Source: Bradyrhizobium forestalis (GTDB lineage Bacteria > Pseudomonadota > Alphaproteobacteria > Rhizobiales > Xanthobacteraceae). Taken from it: DNA of 64,000 nucleotides. How positions within the stretch are numbered: position 1 is the stretch's first letter; each line of letters opens with the position of its first letter. The position numbers were made by a program, and so were the translations under genes. The DNA is taken from contig NZ_PGVG01000001.1 in NCBI RefSeq assembly GCF_002795245.1, positions 310,001 to 374,000 of the forward strand, read 5' to 3'. Below the pieces are notes generated by a model. It did no database searches. It was not told where the DNA came from and saw only the letters and a list, made by a program, of their open reading frames with translations. Shown piece by piece: positions 1 to 9,361 of the stretch.

Positions 1-840
1 CTTCAGCGCCGCGGTGAGCTTGGTTGCGATCTCCGGCGGCAGGTTCTTGGGCGCGCCGATGCCGCGCCAGGCGCCCGTCGCGTAGTCGATGCCCATCGCC
101 TCCTTCAGCGTCGGTACGTCCTTGAAGACCGGGTTGCGCGCGGGGGCCATGATGGCGAGGCTCCTGGCCTTGCCGGCCTCGATGATGGCGCGCGCCTCCG
201 GCACCGAGCAGGTGGTGAGGTCGAGACCGCCGGCGGCGAGATCCTGCATCGCCGGTGCCGCGCCGTTCGACGGCACCCAGGCCACCTGGTTGGCGGGCAG
301 GCCCATGGCCTGCATCCAGCCGACCAGCGCCAGATGCCAGATGCCGCCCTGGCCGGTGCCGGAAGCCTTGAACTTGCCCGGAGGCGCCGCCTTGATCGCA
401 TCGGCGAGCTCCTTGACCGTCTTGTAGGGCGAGGAGGAGGAGACCTGGATGCCGGGCGGGTCCTCGTTCATCAGCGCCAGCGGGGTGTAGCTCTTCGGGG
501 TGAGGTCGGTCAGGCCCTGCCAGTGCATCATCGAGATTTCGACGGTGAGCATGCCGATGGTGTAGCCGTCGGGCTGCGCGCTCGCGATCGCGCTATGGCC
601 GACCACGCCGGAGCCGCCGGTGCGGTTGACCACGTTGAAGGGTTGGCCGAGGTCCTTCTCCAGCAGCGCCGCGACGATGCGCGCGGTGGCATCGGTGCCG
701 CCGCCGGCGCCCCAGGGCACGATCACGGTGACCGGTCGCGCCGGATAGGCTTGCGCGAGCGCGGGCTTGAAGCCGAATGCGGCGGATGCCGCGACGGCGG
801 CGGTCGAAGCCGCAAAGGTGCGGCGCGAAATCTTGGACAT
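1..840 (-). CDS. Bug-family solute receptor (TctC-like), partial at left edge
   Basis: Periplasmic receptor of the Bug/TctC family, which feeds tripartite tricarboxylate transporters or acts as an orphan carboxylate receptor. The frame runs from the ATG at 840 to the window edge with 280 codons and no stop; family members have about 320-330 residues, so roughly 45 C-terminal residues lie outside. The first 30 residues form a twin-arginine style signal (SRRTFAAS, then an alanine-rich core ending ALA-QA). The mature N-terminus has the Bug pattern YPARPVTVIVPWGAGGGTD, followed by a GG(S)GVVG loop and a QPDGYT segment. No TctA/TctB membrane gene is in view. The ligand cannot be read from sequence. 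Confidence 0.9.
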   Translation of the reverse strand, partial: MSKISRRTFAASTAAVAASAAFGFKPALAQAYPARPVTVIVPWGAGGGTDATARIVAALLEKDLGQPFNVVNRTGGSGVVGHSAIASAQPDGYTIGMLTVEISMMHWQGLTDLTPKSYTPLALMNEDPPGIQVSSSSPYKTVKELADAIKAAPPGKFKASGTGQGGIWHLALVGWMQAMGLPANQVAWVPSNGAAPAMQDLAAGGLDLTTCSVPEARAIIEAGKARSLAIMAPARNPVFKDVPTLKEAMGIDYATGAWRGIGAPKNLPPEIATKLTAALK

Positions 841-1058
841 CGAATGCCTCCCAGCGGCGCCCGTGACGTCGGGCGCTCTTGTCAACGGCGGCATTCTAGT
901 CGGCTTTGCGGCGCCGCTGCAAGGTAGCGCTACCAACGAGATCGCCCTTGTTGTGCGAAAGCGGACGCCCATCGGCTAGGCGGTCGGAAATCGGGTGGGT
1001 TTTGTCAGTGCGAACAGCCAACCTCAGCGCGTAACAAGAAACCAAAGGCAAGCGATCG

Positions 1059-1538
1059 ATGACCCAAGCCTATTACAGCGCCGTGCTGGATCACCCGCTG
1101 GACCAAGTCTGGTCGCTGATCCGCGATTTCAACAACTATCCCGCCTATATCGACGGGGTGAGCGAGAGCGTGATCGAAGACGACAAGCGCGGCGACGAAG
1201 TCGGCGCCATCAGGCGCTTCTGCTATCTCGGAAGCTGGATCCGCCAGCGCCTGATCGACCACTCGGACCGGGAGCACAGCTTGACCTATGCCGGTCTCGA
1301 AGCGCTGCCATATCCGCAAGATGACGGCGGCCAGAGTCCGGCGCCGACGCGCTACCAAGGCACCATGCGTCTGCGCCCGATCATCGCGGGCGATCGCACC
1401 CTCATCGAATGGTCGGTCGCCCTCGAGACCGAACCTGCGGACGCCGATTGCTGGCAAGCCCTGTTTGCCTCCTGGATTCCGAATTGGACGGACTCACTTG
1501 CGCGGACACTGGCTCGGGGCCGTCCGCGATCCAGTTAG
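1059..1538 (+). CDS. SRPBCC (START-like) family protein
   Basis: A 159-residue protein of the SRPBCC/polyketide-cyclase-like superfamily, a helix-grip fold that binds small hydrophobic ligands. Family features seen: the N-terminal strand followed by HPLDQVWSLIRDFNNYPAYIDGV, a central GAIRRF strand, a long loop, and a C-terminal amphipathic helix (about residues 125-155) containing WIPNWTDSLARTLARG. There is no signal peptide, so it is probably cytoplasmic. It stands alone: the receptor gene to its left is divergent, with a 218-base spacer. Members in proteobacteria are often annotated as polyketide cyclases or dehydrases without proof; no catalytic role is claimed here. Confidence 0.8.
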   Translation: MTQAYYSAVLDHPLDQVWSLIRDFNNYPAYIDGVSESVIEDDKRGDEVGAIRRFCYLGSWIRQRLIDHSDREHSLTYAGLEALPYPQDDGGQSPAPTRYQGTMRLRPIIAGDRTLIEWSVALETEPADADCWQALFASWIPNWTDSLARTLARGRPRSS

Positions 1539-1545
1539 CGGTTGC

Positions 1546-2325
1546 TCACGGCTCCTCCGCATCGCCCTTCGGGCGCGCGCCGCCGAAGATGCGGGTGCCT
1601 TCCGCTGTGAGATAGGGCTTCAGCGCGTCCCACGGCACGAACGCAGCATATTCGCCCTCGGCGTAGGGCCCGACGGCGTAGGGCGGATAGTGGAACGTGA
1701 GGCCGGAGCTCTTGCCGGCTTCGGTGGAGGGCGCGAGCGTCACCGCACCGATCCTGAGCAGGCGCGGCTCCACCGACTTGAACCACTCGTCGGTCGCGGT
1801 CTCGCTGGCGTCGCGCTTCTTCTTTTCGATCTTGAGCGAGGCGATCACGGCCTTCACCATCGCCTTCATGGTCGCCGCGTTATCCGCCGTCTCGGTGAAG
1901 AACGGGCGGATCGAGATGCGCTTGTTTTCGGCCTTGTCCCAGAGGATCGTGTTCACGTCCGAATTGGGATGGGCGCCGTGCGTGTCCATGTAGTCGTTGC
2001 GCAAGATGCTGACATAGCGGTCCGCCACTACGGAACGGATGCTGTATTTACGCTCGAAATTCCAGCCACCCTCCTTGAAGAACTGTGGATCCTGCTTGCG
2101 CGAGGTGGCGGCCTCAGTCGCGTTCTTGTCGAGCCATTTCTTGCCTTCCGTGAGACAGTCCGCAGCCAGCGCCGCATCCGCCTTGATCCTGTCATCGAGC
2201 AAGAGTCGCGCCTCGATGCTCTTGGTCTTGACGACGGCGTCGGGCTTGGGGTCGGCGGCGAGGGCGGAAAACACGCACGTTGCGCCAAGCGCCAGGGCGA
2301 CGCTCAAACCGGTCATGAACTTCAA
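1546..2325 (-). CDS. Secreted DUF3298-type protein
   Basis: A 259-residue exported protein resembling the DUF3298/RsiV-type C-terminal domain. An N-terminal signal (MTGLSVALALGATCVFSALA) is followed by a charged region and, at the C-terminus, the typical FHYPPYAVGPYAEGEY...VPWDALKPYL pattern of DUF3298. I chose the TTG at 2325 because AGGAG lies 8 bases ahead of it; the in-frame ATG at 2316 is the alternative. A longer frame reaches 2463, but it would run through the neighbouring nucleotidyltransferase gene and has no signal-like start. In RsiV the domain binds lysozyme; no such role is implied here. Confidence 0.78.
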   Translation of the reverse strand: MKFMTGLSVALALGATCVFSALAADPKPDAVVKTKSIEARLLLDDRIKADAALAADCLTEGKKWLDKNATEAATSRKQDPQFFKEGGWNFERKYSIRSVVADRYVSILRNDYMDTHGAHPNSDVNTILWDKAENKRISIRPFFTETADNAATMKAMVKAVIASLKIEKKKRDASETATDEWFKSVEPRLLRIGAVTLAPSTEAGKSSGLTFHYPPYAVGPYAEGEYAAFVPWDALKPYLTAEGTRIFGGARPKGDAEEP

Positions 2326-2347
2326 GGATTGTGCTCCTGCGTGAGCG

Positions 2348-2644
2348 TCAGAATATTTCGACAATGTCGTCTGCGCTGTGCGGCGCAAAGCGGGGGTCCA
2401 TCGAGCGGCGAACGGTTGCCTGTGTCTGCAGGCCGGTCGCGTCCTCGATGATGTGTTCGACATCGATCAGGTTGAGCAGCGAGAAGGTGGTGTCCGGTTC
2501 GACCTCGACCAGGATGTCGATATCGCTGGCGGCGCGGTAGTCTTCGCCGGCCCGCGAGCCGAGGATGGCAAGCTTCGACACGCCCTTGCCCTTGATGGCA
2601 TCTGCGTTCTCGCGGATCGCCGCGATGATTTGGTCACGTGTCAT
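2348..2644 (-). CDS. MNT-type minimal nucleotidyltransferase
   Basis: A 98-residue protein of the DNA-polymerase-beta nucleotidyltransferase superfamily, close to the MntA/MJ0435 minimal type. The catalytic signature is visible as LGSRAGEDYRAASDIDILVEV (GS, then D-x-D). Such proteins are usually antitoxins that AMPylate a HEPN (DUF86) ribonuclease encoded next to them. Here no HEPN-like frame with the Rx4-6H motif lies on either side: the downstream neighbour is the DUF3298-type protein and the upstream one is methylmalonyl-CoA mutase. The ATG at 2644 is preferred to the TTG two codons earlier. It could be a solitary enzyme or the remnant of a toxin-antitoxin pair. Confidence 0.82.
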   Translation of the reverse strand: MTRDQIIAAIRENADAIKGKGVSKLAILGSRAGEDYRAASDIDILVEVEPDTTFSLLNLIDVEHIIEDATGLQTQATVRRSMDPRFAPHSADDIVEIF

Positions 2645-2679
2645 GGACAATCTGGCCGGTTACACGGCCAGTCTATCAT

Positions 2680-4836
2680 CTACTCCGCCGCCTCGCTATG
2701 GCCGAGCCGGGCATTCAGCTTGCGGATCAGCTCCTCCGCCGCATCCGCGATCACGGTGCCGGGCGGGAAGATGGCCTCCGCGCCGGCCGCGTAGAGCGCG
2801 TCATAATCCTGCGGCGGCACCACGCCGCCGACGATGATCATGATGTCGTCGCGGCCCTGCTTCTTCAGCGCGGCCTTCAGCTCCGGCACGGCGGTGAGGT
2901 GGGCGGCGGCCAGCGAGGAGACACCGAGGATGTGGACGTCGTTCTCGACCGCCTGCCGTGCGGCTTCGTCGGCGGTGGCAAACAGCGGCCCGATGTCGAC
3001 GTCGAAGCCGATATCGGCAAATGCCGAGGCGATCACCTTCTGGCCCCGATCATGGCCGTCCTGGCCGATCTTGGCGACCAGGATGCGCGGGCGGCGGCCT
3101 TCCGCCTCCTCGAAGGCATCGATCAGCGCTTGCACTTTCTCGACCTGGTTGCCCATGCTGGACGCCTCCCGCTTGTAGACGCCGGTGATGGATTTGATCT
3201 CGGCGCGATGCCGACCGAACACTTTCTCCATTGCGTCAGAGATCTCGCCGACGGTCGCCTTGGCGCGCGCCGCGTCGATGGCGAGCGCAAGGAGGTTGCC
3301 GTTGCCTTCGCCGGCCGAGCGCGTCAGCGCGGCGAGCGCGGCATCGACGTCCTTCTGGTTGCGCTCGGTCTTCAGCCGCTTGAGCTTGTCGATCTGCAGG
3401 CGGCGGACGTTGGTGTTGTCGACCTTCAGGATCTCGATCCTGTCCTCGTCGGTCGGCCTGTACTTGTTGACGCCGATCACCGCCTGCTTGCCGGCATCGA
3501 TGCGCGCCTGCGTCTTGGCCGAGGCCTCCTCGATGCGCAGCTTCGGCACGCCGGCTTCGATGGCTTTCGCCATGCCGCCGAGCTCCTCGACCTCCTGGAT
3601 ATGGCTCCAGGCCTTCGCCGCGAGGTCGCGCGTGAGACGCTCGACATAGTACGAGCCGCCCCAGGGATCGATGATGCGGGTGGTGCCGCTCTCCTGCTGC
3701 AGGAAGAGCTGGGTGTTGCGGGCGATGCGGGCCGAGAAATCCGTCGGCAAGGCGAGCGCCTCGTCGAGCGCATTGGTGTGCAGCGACTGGGTGTGGCCTT
3801 GCGTCGCCGCCATCGCTTCCACGGTGGTGCGCATCACATTGTTGAAGACGTCCTGTGCGGTCAGCGACCAGCCGGACGTTTGGCTGTGCGTGCGCAGCGA
3901 CAGCGAGCGCGGGTCTTTCGGATTGAACGGCTTGAGCAGCTTGGCCCAGAGCAGGCGCGCGGCGCGCAGCTTGGCGACCTCCATGAAGAAGTTCATGCCG
4001 ATCGCCCAGAAGAACGACAGCCGCGGCGCGAAGCGGTCGACGTCGAGACCGGCGGCAAGGCCGGCGCGAAGATATTCGACGCCGTCGGCGAGCGTATAGG
4101 CGAGCTCGAGGTCCTGCGTCGCGCCGGCCTCCTGCATGTGATAGCCGGAGATTGAGATCGAATTGTATTTCGGCATCCTCGTGGAGGTGTAGGCGAAGAT
4201 GTCCGAGATGATCCGCATCGAGGGCGCGGGCGGATAGATATAGGTGTTGCGCACCATGAACTCTTTCAGAATGTCGTTCTGAATGGTGCCCGAGAGTTTT
4301 TCCGGCGGCACGCCCTGTTCCTCGGCGGCGGCGACATAGAGCGCGAGGATCGGCAGCACCGCGCCGTTCATGGTCATCGACACGCTCATCTGGTCGAGCG
4401 GAATGCCGGCGAACAGCGTGCGCATGTCGTAGATGGAATCGATGGCGACGCCGGCCATGCCGACATCGCCGCCGACGCGCGGATGATCTGAGTCATAGCC
4501 GCGGTGCGTGGCGAGATCGAAGGCGACCGAAAGCCCCTTCTGTCCGGCTGCGAGATTGCGGCGGTAGAACGCGTTGGAATCCTCCGCCGTGGAGAAGCCG
4601 GCATATTGCCTGATCGTCCAGGGCTGGTTGACATACATGGTCGGGTAGGGGCCGCGCAGATAGGGCGCGATGCCCGGATAGGTCTCGAGGAAATCGAGCC
4701 CGGCAAGATCCGCCTCGCCATAGGCTGATTTCACCAGAATGCCCTCGGGCGTCAGCCACGGCTCGGCGCTGCCGGCGGGCGCTGCTGTGGTTGCGCGCTC
4801 GAAGGCAACATCGGCGAAATTGGGAATGCGGGTCAT
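2680..4836 (-). CDS. scpA: Methylmalonyl-CoA mutase, large (catalytic) subunit
   Basis: A 718-residue adenosylcobalamin-dependent mutase that interconverts (R)-methylmalonyl-CoA and succinyl-CoA, the last step of propionyl-CoA assimilation. The N-terminal two thirds is the TIM barrel, with the signatures [15 protein letters not shown] near residue 95 and [12 protein letters not shown] near residue 230. The C-terminal ~135 residues form the B12-binding domain with the base-off motif DGHDRG (D-x-H-x-x-G) and a later GGVVPPQD loop. Size matches MutB/ScpA. The small subunit gene lies upstream on the same strand, separated by two unrelated genes. The spacer to the preceding gene is 4 bases, so co-transcription is likely. 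Confidence 0.96.
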   Translation of the reverse strand: MTRIPNFADVAFERATTAAPAGSAEPWLTPEGILVKSAYGEADLAGLDFLETYPGIAPYLRGPYPTMYVNQPWTIRQYAGFSTAEDSNAFYRRNLAAGQKGLSVAFDLATHRGYDSDHPRVGGDVGMAGVAIDSIYDMRTLFAGIPLDQMSVSMTMNGAVLPILALYVAAAEEQGVPPEKLSGTIQNDILKEFMVRNTYIYPPAPSMRIISDIFAYTSTRMPKYNSISISGYHMQEAGATQDLELAYTLADGVEYLRAGLAAGLDVDRFAPRLSFFWAIGMNFFMEVAKLRAARLLWAKLLKPFNPKDPRSLSLRTHSQTSGWSLTAQDVFNNVMRTTVEAMAATQGHTQSLHTNALDEALALPTDFSARIARNTQLFLQQESGTTRIIDPWGGSYYVERLTRDLAAKAWSHIQEVEELGGMAKAIEAGVPKLRIEEASAKTQARIDAGKQAVIGVNKYRPTDEDRIEILKVDNTNVRRLQIDKLKRLKTERNQKDVDAALAALTRSAGEGNGNLLALAIDAARAKATVGEISDAMEKVFGRHRAEIKSITGVYKREASSMGNQVEKVQALIDAFEEAEGRRPRILVAKIGQDGHDRGQKVIASAFADIGFDVDIGPLFATADEAARQAVENDVHILGVSSLAAAHLTAVPELKAALKKQGRDDIMIIVGGVVPPQDYDALYAAGAEAIFPPGTVIADAAEELIRKLNARLGHSEAAE

Positions 4837-4840
4837 CGCG

Positions 4841-5173
4841 TCAGGCTCTTTTTGCTGTCAAGCGGCTTTGAATTTCGTCTTGCAGATCGCGTATTTCGCA
4901 CATGATCAAATGTAGCCGCTCATAGGAGAACAGCCCAAGCCAAATATTCCCGAGATAGGCGGACAATCCAGGTCCGGTCACGCAACCAAGAGACAGCAGC
5001 CGATACGCCCAGGGGTGCCGGATCGGACCGCGCATCGATAGGCGCAACGTGCTCTTTGATTTCGCGCGGGTCGCCTCGAACTCGTTCCATCGGCCTTGCA
5101 GAGCTTCTGCAATCTGCGGATCGGTGAGCCGAGCAAGATCGGAACGAAGATTTATGAAGAATGCTCGTCCCAT
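4841..5173 (-). CDS. Hypothetical protein between mutase subunit genes
   Basis: A 110-residue protein I do not recognise. It is rich in Arg and Leu, has a moderately hydrophobic stretch around residues 57-85 ([26 protein letters not shown]) that could be a membrane-associated hairpin, and ends in a charged helix ([20 protein letters not shown]). It lies 4 bases ahead of the mutase large subunit gene and 7 bases after the GFA-family gene, so it is probably part of the same transcript. Its codon use is less extreme in GC than its neighbours (for example aatttcgtcttgcagatcgc on the plus strand near 4870), which may mean a later insertion into the operon. Confidence 0.6.
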   Translation of the reverse strand: MGRAFFINLRSDLARLTDPQIAEALQGRWNEFEATRAKSKSTLRLSMRGPIRHPWAYRLLSLGCVTGPGLSAYLGNIWLGLFSYERLHLIMCEIRDLQDEIQSRLTAKRA

Positions 5174-5180
5174 CTAGCCC

Positions 5181-5645
5181 TCAATCATGATCCGGATGCT
5201 GATAGCTGACGATGGTCGCCATCTTCTCCGGTCCGTAATTCTGCTGCGTGGTCTGGCTCGGCAGGTTGGCGATGCCGACCACCCAGCCGAGGCGGGACTC
5301 GCTGCCATACTGCCGCGTCGGGATGACGCGGTCGGGGTGGTCGAAGGTACCGGTCATGATCTCGATGCGGTCGCCGTCGATGCGGCCAAAACTCAGTGGC
5401 GTGCCGCAGCCGGCGCAAAAGCCACGCTCGGCGATGGTGGACGAGCGGAAGAACGAGGGCTGTCCCTTGGTCCAGGCAAAGTCCGTCTTGTTGACGTCGG
5501 CAAAGGAGGCGAACGGCGCGCCGCTCGCCTTCTGGCACATCCGGCAATGGCAGATCGAAATCCTGGTCGGTGCCATCATGACTGCAAAGCGCACCGCCCC
5601 GCATTGGCAGCCGCCGGTGAGAACGGGTTTGCCGGTTTCGGTCAT
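5181..5645 (-). CDS. GFA / CENP-V family zinc protein
   Basis: A 154-residue member of the GFA family, named after glutathione-dependent formaldehyde-activating enzyme. The zinc ligands are all visible: GGCQCGAVRF (C-x-C) near residue 13, CHCRMC near residue 33, and FCAGCGTPL near residue 97. Most family members have no proven substrate. The ATG at 5645 overlaps the stop of the mutase small subunit gene by 4 bases (ATGA), so the two are translationally coupled. Whether it serves methylmalonyl-CoA metabolism is not known; the coupling is the only hint. Confidence 0.9.
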   Translation of the reverse strand: MTETGKPVLTGGCQCGAVRFAVMMAPTRISICHCRMCQKASGAPFASFADVNKTDFAWTKGQPSFFRSSTIAERGFCAGCGTPLSFGRIDGDRIEIMTGTFDHPDRVIPTRQYGSESRLGWVVGIANLPSQTTQQNYGPEKMATIVSYQHPDHD

Positions 5646-7513
5646 GGCTGCTCCATCCGTCGATAGGCGTCTTGCAGCGTCGCAAGCGCATCGCCTCCGG
5701 CGAAGACAAAGCCCGTGACGCCGGCCGCACGCAGCGCCGCCTCGGCATCGGTCGGGCGGCCTGCCAGATAGATATGTCTGCAGCCTGCCGTTTGCAGGGC
5801 TCGGGCGGCGGGTTCCGCCTGACCGGCATAGACCTTGTCGCTGGAACAGAGGCAGGCAAGCTCCGCGCCTGAGGCCTTGAAGGCGGCTGCGAGCTTGGTC
5901 GGATCGGCAAAACCCTCGCTGTCCACGGCCTCGATGCCGCCGGCTTCGAAGAAGCTCTTGGCAAAGGTCGCGCGCGCCGTGAAATCGGCGGGCGTGCCGA
6001 GATTGGCCAGGAACACCTTTGGCCGCGCGCCACGCGCCTTCAAGGCGGCATCCGACTTGTCACGCAACGCCTCGAATGGTTCCGCCAGCCGGATCGGCGG
6101 CAGCGCCTCGAACCTGTATTTCTGTTCCCCGTAAGGTGGAAGCGCGGTCGGCGTTGCCTTCAGTACGGCAGCTTCGCTCTCATGCAGGTTCGGAAACTCG
6201 CTGGCGCCGGTCAGCACGTCGCGGCGCTTTGCGATGTTGGCCCCGCGCGCCTTGCGCGTGGCCGCGACCTTGCTCTGGAACACGCCCTGCTGAAGCGCCG
6301 CGAAGGCACCGCCGGCTGTCTCGCTGTCCTGGAACAGCGTCCAGGCGGCGTCGCAAAGCTGCGCCGTCAGCGTCTCGATGCCGCCGCTGCCTGCCGCGGG
6401 ATCACTGACCTTGGCGAGATTGCTTTCTTCCAGCAGCAAAAGCTGCGTGTTGCGCGCCACGCGGCGTGCGAACGGATCGGGCAGGCCGAGCGCCAGCGTA
6501 TGCGGCAGCACGGTGATCGCGTTGGCGCCGGCCAGTCCTGCCGCGAATGTTGCGATGGTCGCCCGCAGCATGTTCACGTAAGGGTCGCGCTGCGTCAGCA
6601 TGCGCCAGGCGGTATCGGCCGCGATGAACAGCGGTTTTGGCGTCAGGCCACAGGCCGCCTCGATACGCGCCCATAAGAGCCGCAGCGCGCGGAATTTGGC
6701 CATGGTCAGGAACTGGTCGGCGTCCGCGGCAAGCCGCGCATAGACCATGCCCTGCGCGGCCTCCAGCGGAATGCCCGCGCCTTCGATCGCGCGCAGATAG
6801 GCAACGCCGCAGGCAAGCACGAAGGCGAGCTCCTGCACCTCGGAGCCACCGGCATCGTGGATCACGCGTCCGTCGGCGGACGCAAACGGTCCCTTGAAGC
6901 CGAGCGCGGCGAGACCCTTGATGGCACCGGTGACGGCCGGAGCGATTTCGTCCCAGCTATAGGGGCTGTGGCCCCACACTGCGGCGGCCGCGAGCGGATC
7001 GAGCCCGAAGCGGATGTTGCAGGCCGCGGGATCGAGCCCTCTGCTCTTGACGTAATCCGCGACGTGGATCGCCGCCATCCGCGATTGCGGGCCGATCTGA
7101 AGCTCGAGGCCGATGCCGGCATCGAGATGGATGTCCTTCAACACCTTTGCGACCGCGTCGGCCGAAGGTTCCAGGCCGAAACCATGGGCGCCGCTGCCGC
7201 CGGCGAACACCAGCGCAAGCCCGGTCGCGCCGTTCTCGAGGTCGGTCAGGGCCTGTGCATTCGCGAGCGCCGCATCGGGATGGTCGATCCGCTGCACGAT
7301 CTGCCACGGCGCCGCCGCCGGCCGGCCCACCACGGGTGCAACGCCCTTGGCGCGCGGATAGAGCGGATCGATCTTGAGGCCGTCATAGGTCTTGCCGACC
7401 AGCTTCTCGAACGGCGCGCCCTTCAGCACGCCGTCGACCAGCTTGCGCCAGTCTTCGACGGTTGCTTGGGGAAAATCCGCCGCCAGCGGCAGGTCGTCAG
7501 TCACGGAGGTCAT
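5642..7513 (-). CDS. mutA: Methylmalonyl-CoA mutase, small subunit
   Basis: A 623-residue homologue of the mutase large subunit, matching MutA of heterodimeric enzymes. It keeps the barrel fold (for example SGGIETLTAQL near the FMN-like loop) but its C-terminal B12-like domain reads VFLANLGTPADFTARATFA where the catalytic subunit has D-x-H-x-x-G, so it cannot ligate cobalt. This loss is normal for MutA, which is a structural partner. It is the first gene of a minus-strand unit running mutA, GFA, unknown, scpA. The upstream spacer to folK is 81 bases. Confidence 0.93.
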   Translation of the reverse strand: MTSVTDDLPLAADFPQATVEDWRKLVDGVLKGAPFEKLVGKTYDGLKIDPLYPRAKGVAPVVGRPAAAPWQIVQRIDHPDAALANAQALTDLENGATGLALVFAGGSGAHGFGLEPSADAVAKVLKDIHLDAGIGLELQIGPQSRMAAIHVADYVKSRGLDPAACNIRFGLDPLAAAAVWGHSPYSWDEIAPAVTGAIKGLAALGFKGPFASADGRVIHDAGGSEVQELAFVLACGVAYLRAIEGAGIPLEAAQGMVYARLAADADQFLTMAKFRALRLLWARIEAACGLTPKPLFIAADTAWRMLTQRDPYVNMLRATIATFAAGLAGANAITVLPHTLALGLPDPFARRVARNTQLLLLEESNLAKVSDPAAGSGGIETLTAQLCDAAWTLFQDSETAGGAFAALQQGVFQSKVAATRKARGANIAKRRDVLTGASEFPNLHESEAAVLKATPTALPPYGEQKYRFEALPPIRLAEPFEALRDKSDAALKARGARPKVFLANLGTPADFTARATFAKSFFEAGGIEAVDSEGFADPTKLAAAFKASGAELACLCSSDKVYAGQAEPAARALQTAGCRHIYLAGRPTDAEAALRAAGVTGFVFAGGDALATLQDAYRRMEQP

Positions 7514-7594
7514 GCGGCGAGGGGCTCCCGAACATCTTGTTATTCGCAGGCGAAATTGCCACGGCCGACCGTCCCTGCAAACGGTTGTTTTTGG

Positions 7595-8086
7595 TTAACC
7601 GGTATCCGGAAGCCGCTCAATGCCTTGCGTCGAGACGCTGGCGAGCCCGTCACGCACACGAATGCCTGAGATCACGCGGTCGGGCGCGATTTCGGCCAGG
7701 GGCACCAGCACGAAGGCGCGCTCGAACAGGCGCGGATGCGGCAGCGTCAGGTCGGGCTTCTGCAGGCTGACGTCGTCATAGGCGATCATGTCGAGATCGA
7801 GCGTGCGCGGACCCCAGCGCCGCGCCTTGTCCCGCGTGCGGCCGAATTTCTGCTCGACCTTCTGCAGCACGAACAAGAGCGCGTGCGGATCGAGGCTGGT
7901 CTCGATCTCGATGCAGGCGTTGATGAAGGGATCCTGGTCCTCGTCGCCCCAGGGCGGGGTCGCATAGTCGGACGAGCGCGCGATCAGCGCCGCCTGTGCC
8001 ATGCCGCAGATGTGCGCGATCGCCTTTTTGAACGTCGCGCGGACATCGCCGACATTGCCGCCCAGTGCGATCAGCACGCTTGCCAT
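7595..8086 (-). CDS. folK: HPPK, 2-amino-4-hydroxy-6-hydroxymethyldihydropteridine pyrophosphokinase
   Basis: A 163-residue HPPK that transfers pyrophosphate from ATP to 6-hydroxymethyl-7,8-dihydropterin in folate synthesis. Family marks: the N-terminal VLIALGGNVGD, the YATPPWGDEDQDPFINACIEIET block, and the signature RWGPRTLDLDMIAYDD with the two metal-binding aspartates, followed by LPHPRLFERAFVLVPLAEIAP. The ATG at 8086 shares one base with the TGA of folB, so translation is coupled. It is the last gene of the folP-folB-folK order seen in many alphaproteobacteria. Confidence 0.96.
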   Translation of the reverse strand: MASVLIALGGNVGDVRATFKKAIAHICGMAQAALIARSSDYATPPWGDEDQDPFINACIEIETSLDPHALLFVLQKVEQKFGRTRDKARRWGPRTLDLDMIAYDDVSLQKPDLTLPHPRLFERAFVLVPLAEIAPDRVISGIRVRDGLASVSTQGIERLPDTG

Positions 8087-8454
8087 CAGGGATGCCGCGA
8101 GCGCGTCAGCATGATGCCGACATCGTCGAAGATCGCGGCGATCGGCGCGTGCGGCTTGTGCACGGTGACCTTGACCGCACGGATGCGCGGGAAGTGCGAC
8201 AGGATGGCATCGGCCACCGCGCCGGCCGCGCGCTCCAGGAGCTTGTAATTGGTGTTCTTGAACGCCGCCGTCGTCGTCGCCACGACATCGGCGTAGGACA
8301 CCGTATCCGCGAGCCGGTCGCTGCGCGACGGCTCCGACAGGTCGGTATAGAGTTCGAGATCGATGACGAAACGCTGGCCGACTTCGGTTTCGTGATCCAT
8401 CACGCCGTGGCGGGCATGGATCGACAGGCCGGTGACGAAGATCGTATCGGTCAT
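8086..8454 (-). CDS. folB: Dihydroneopterin aldolase
   Basis: A 122-residue DHNA that splits 7,8-dihydroneopterin into 6-hydroxymethyl-dihydropterin and glycolaldehyde. Visible family marks are the N-terminal [32 protein letters not shown]-type region (short form [11 protein letters not shown]), the SYADVV segment, and [14 protein letters not shown] followed by [12 protein letters not shown], which carries the catalytic lysine. It overlaps folP by 4 bases upstream and folK by one base downstream, forming a compact folate operon. Confidence 0.95.
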   Translation of the reverse strand: [122 protein letters not shown]

Positions 8455-9311
8455 TGCTTGCTCTCGATGGCATGCGCCACCCGCAGGGCCTGCAGGGTTT
8501 CGGCGACGTCGTGGGTCCGGATGATCCTGGCGCCGCGCTGCGCGGCAATCAGATGTGCGGCGATCGAGCCGGCGAGTCGCTCCGATGGCTCCGACGGCGA
8601 CACCGAGGCGATGAAGCGTTTTCGCGAGGCACCCACGAGGATCGGCAGGCCGAACATGTCGAGCTCGCGTAAGCGCGCCAGCGCGATCATGCTCTGCTCG
8701 GCAGTCTTGCCGAAGCCGATGCCGGGATCGAGCACGATCTTGTCGCGCACGATGCCGGCCTGCGCGGCGATATCGAGCGAGCGCTGAAAGAACGCTTTCA
8801 TGTCCACGACGATGTCGATGGCGGGATCGACGCTGTCGCGGTTGTGCATGACGATGACGGGGACGCCTCTTGCGGCGATCAGCGGCGCCATGTCGGCGTC
8901 GCGTTGCAGGCCCCAGACGTCGTTGGCGATCGCCGCGCCCTGGTCGAGCGCGAAGGCCACCACCTCCGCCTTCATGCTGTCGATCGAGACGGGCACACCA
9001 AGCGCCACCACGCCAGCCAGCACCGGCTTCAACCGCGCGAGCTCTTCCGCGGCCGTGACCGGCCGGGCGCCCTTGTAGGGCCGGGTGGACTCGGCGCCGA
9101 TATCGATGATGTCGACGCCATCGGCGATCATCGCCCGCGCCCGCTCAAGCGCCCGCGCGGGCGCGATGAACTCGCCGCCGTCGGAGAACGAATCCGGGGT
9201 GATGTTGAGCACGCCCATCACCGCCGGGATCGGCCGCTCCAGCAGCGTCCGCAGCGCATCAGGCCCGGCCGAGCCGGCCGGCGGGACGGATGGGGAGGGC
9301 GAGGCATTCAT
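8451..9311 (-). CDS. folP: Dihydropteroate synthase
   Basis: A 286-residue DHPS that joins the pterin pyrophosphate to p-aminobenzoate; it is the sulfonamide target. The two family signatures are clear: MGVLNITPDSFSDGGEF near residue 34 and DIGAESTRPYKGA near residue 75, followed later by LDPGIGFGKT and LVGASRKRFI. The ATG at 9311 was chosen because the frame further upstream only reads through an intergenic palindromic repeat (giving a meaningless MPAFAGNDRE peptide). folB follows with a 4-base overlap. Confidence 0.95.
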   Translation of the reverse strand: MNASPSPSVPPAGSAGPDALRTLLERPIPAVMGVLNITPDSFSDGGEFIAPARALERARAMIADGVDIIDIGAESTRPYKGARPVTAAEELARLKPVLAGVVALGVPVSIDSMKAEVVAFALDQGAAIANDVWGLQRDADMAPLIAARGVPVIVMHNRDSVDPAIDIVVDMKAFFQRSLDIAAQAGIVRDKIVLDPGIGFGKTAEQSMIALARLRELDMFGLPILVGASRKRFIASVSPSEPSERLAGSIAAHLIAAQRGARIIRTHDVAETLQALRVAHAIESKQ

Positions 9312-9361
9312 GCGGGTGGCTTTAGCGGTCGGGGAGGGGGAGTTCAAGACCAACCCCTCCC

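Noticed and set aside
2325..2680. HEPN toxin partner for the MNT-type protein
   Set aside because: No frame on either side has a HEPN-like Rx4-6H motif or suitable length.
2638..4155. 505-codon plus-strand frame opposite scpA
   Set aside because: Antisense shadow; product is Arg/Asp/Gly-rich with no domain.
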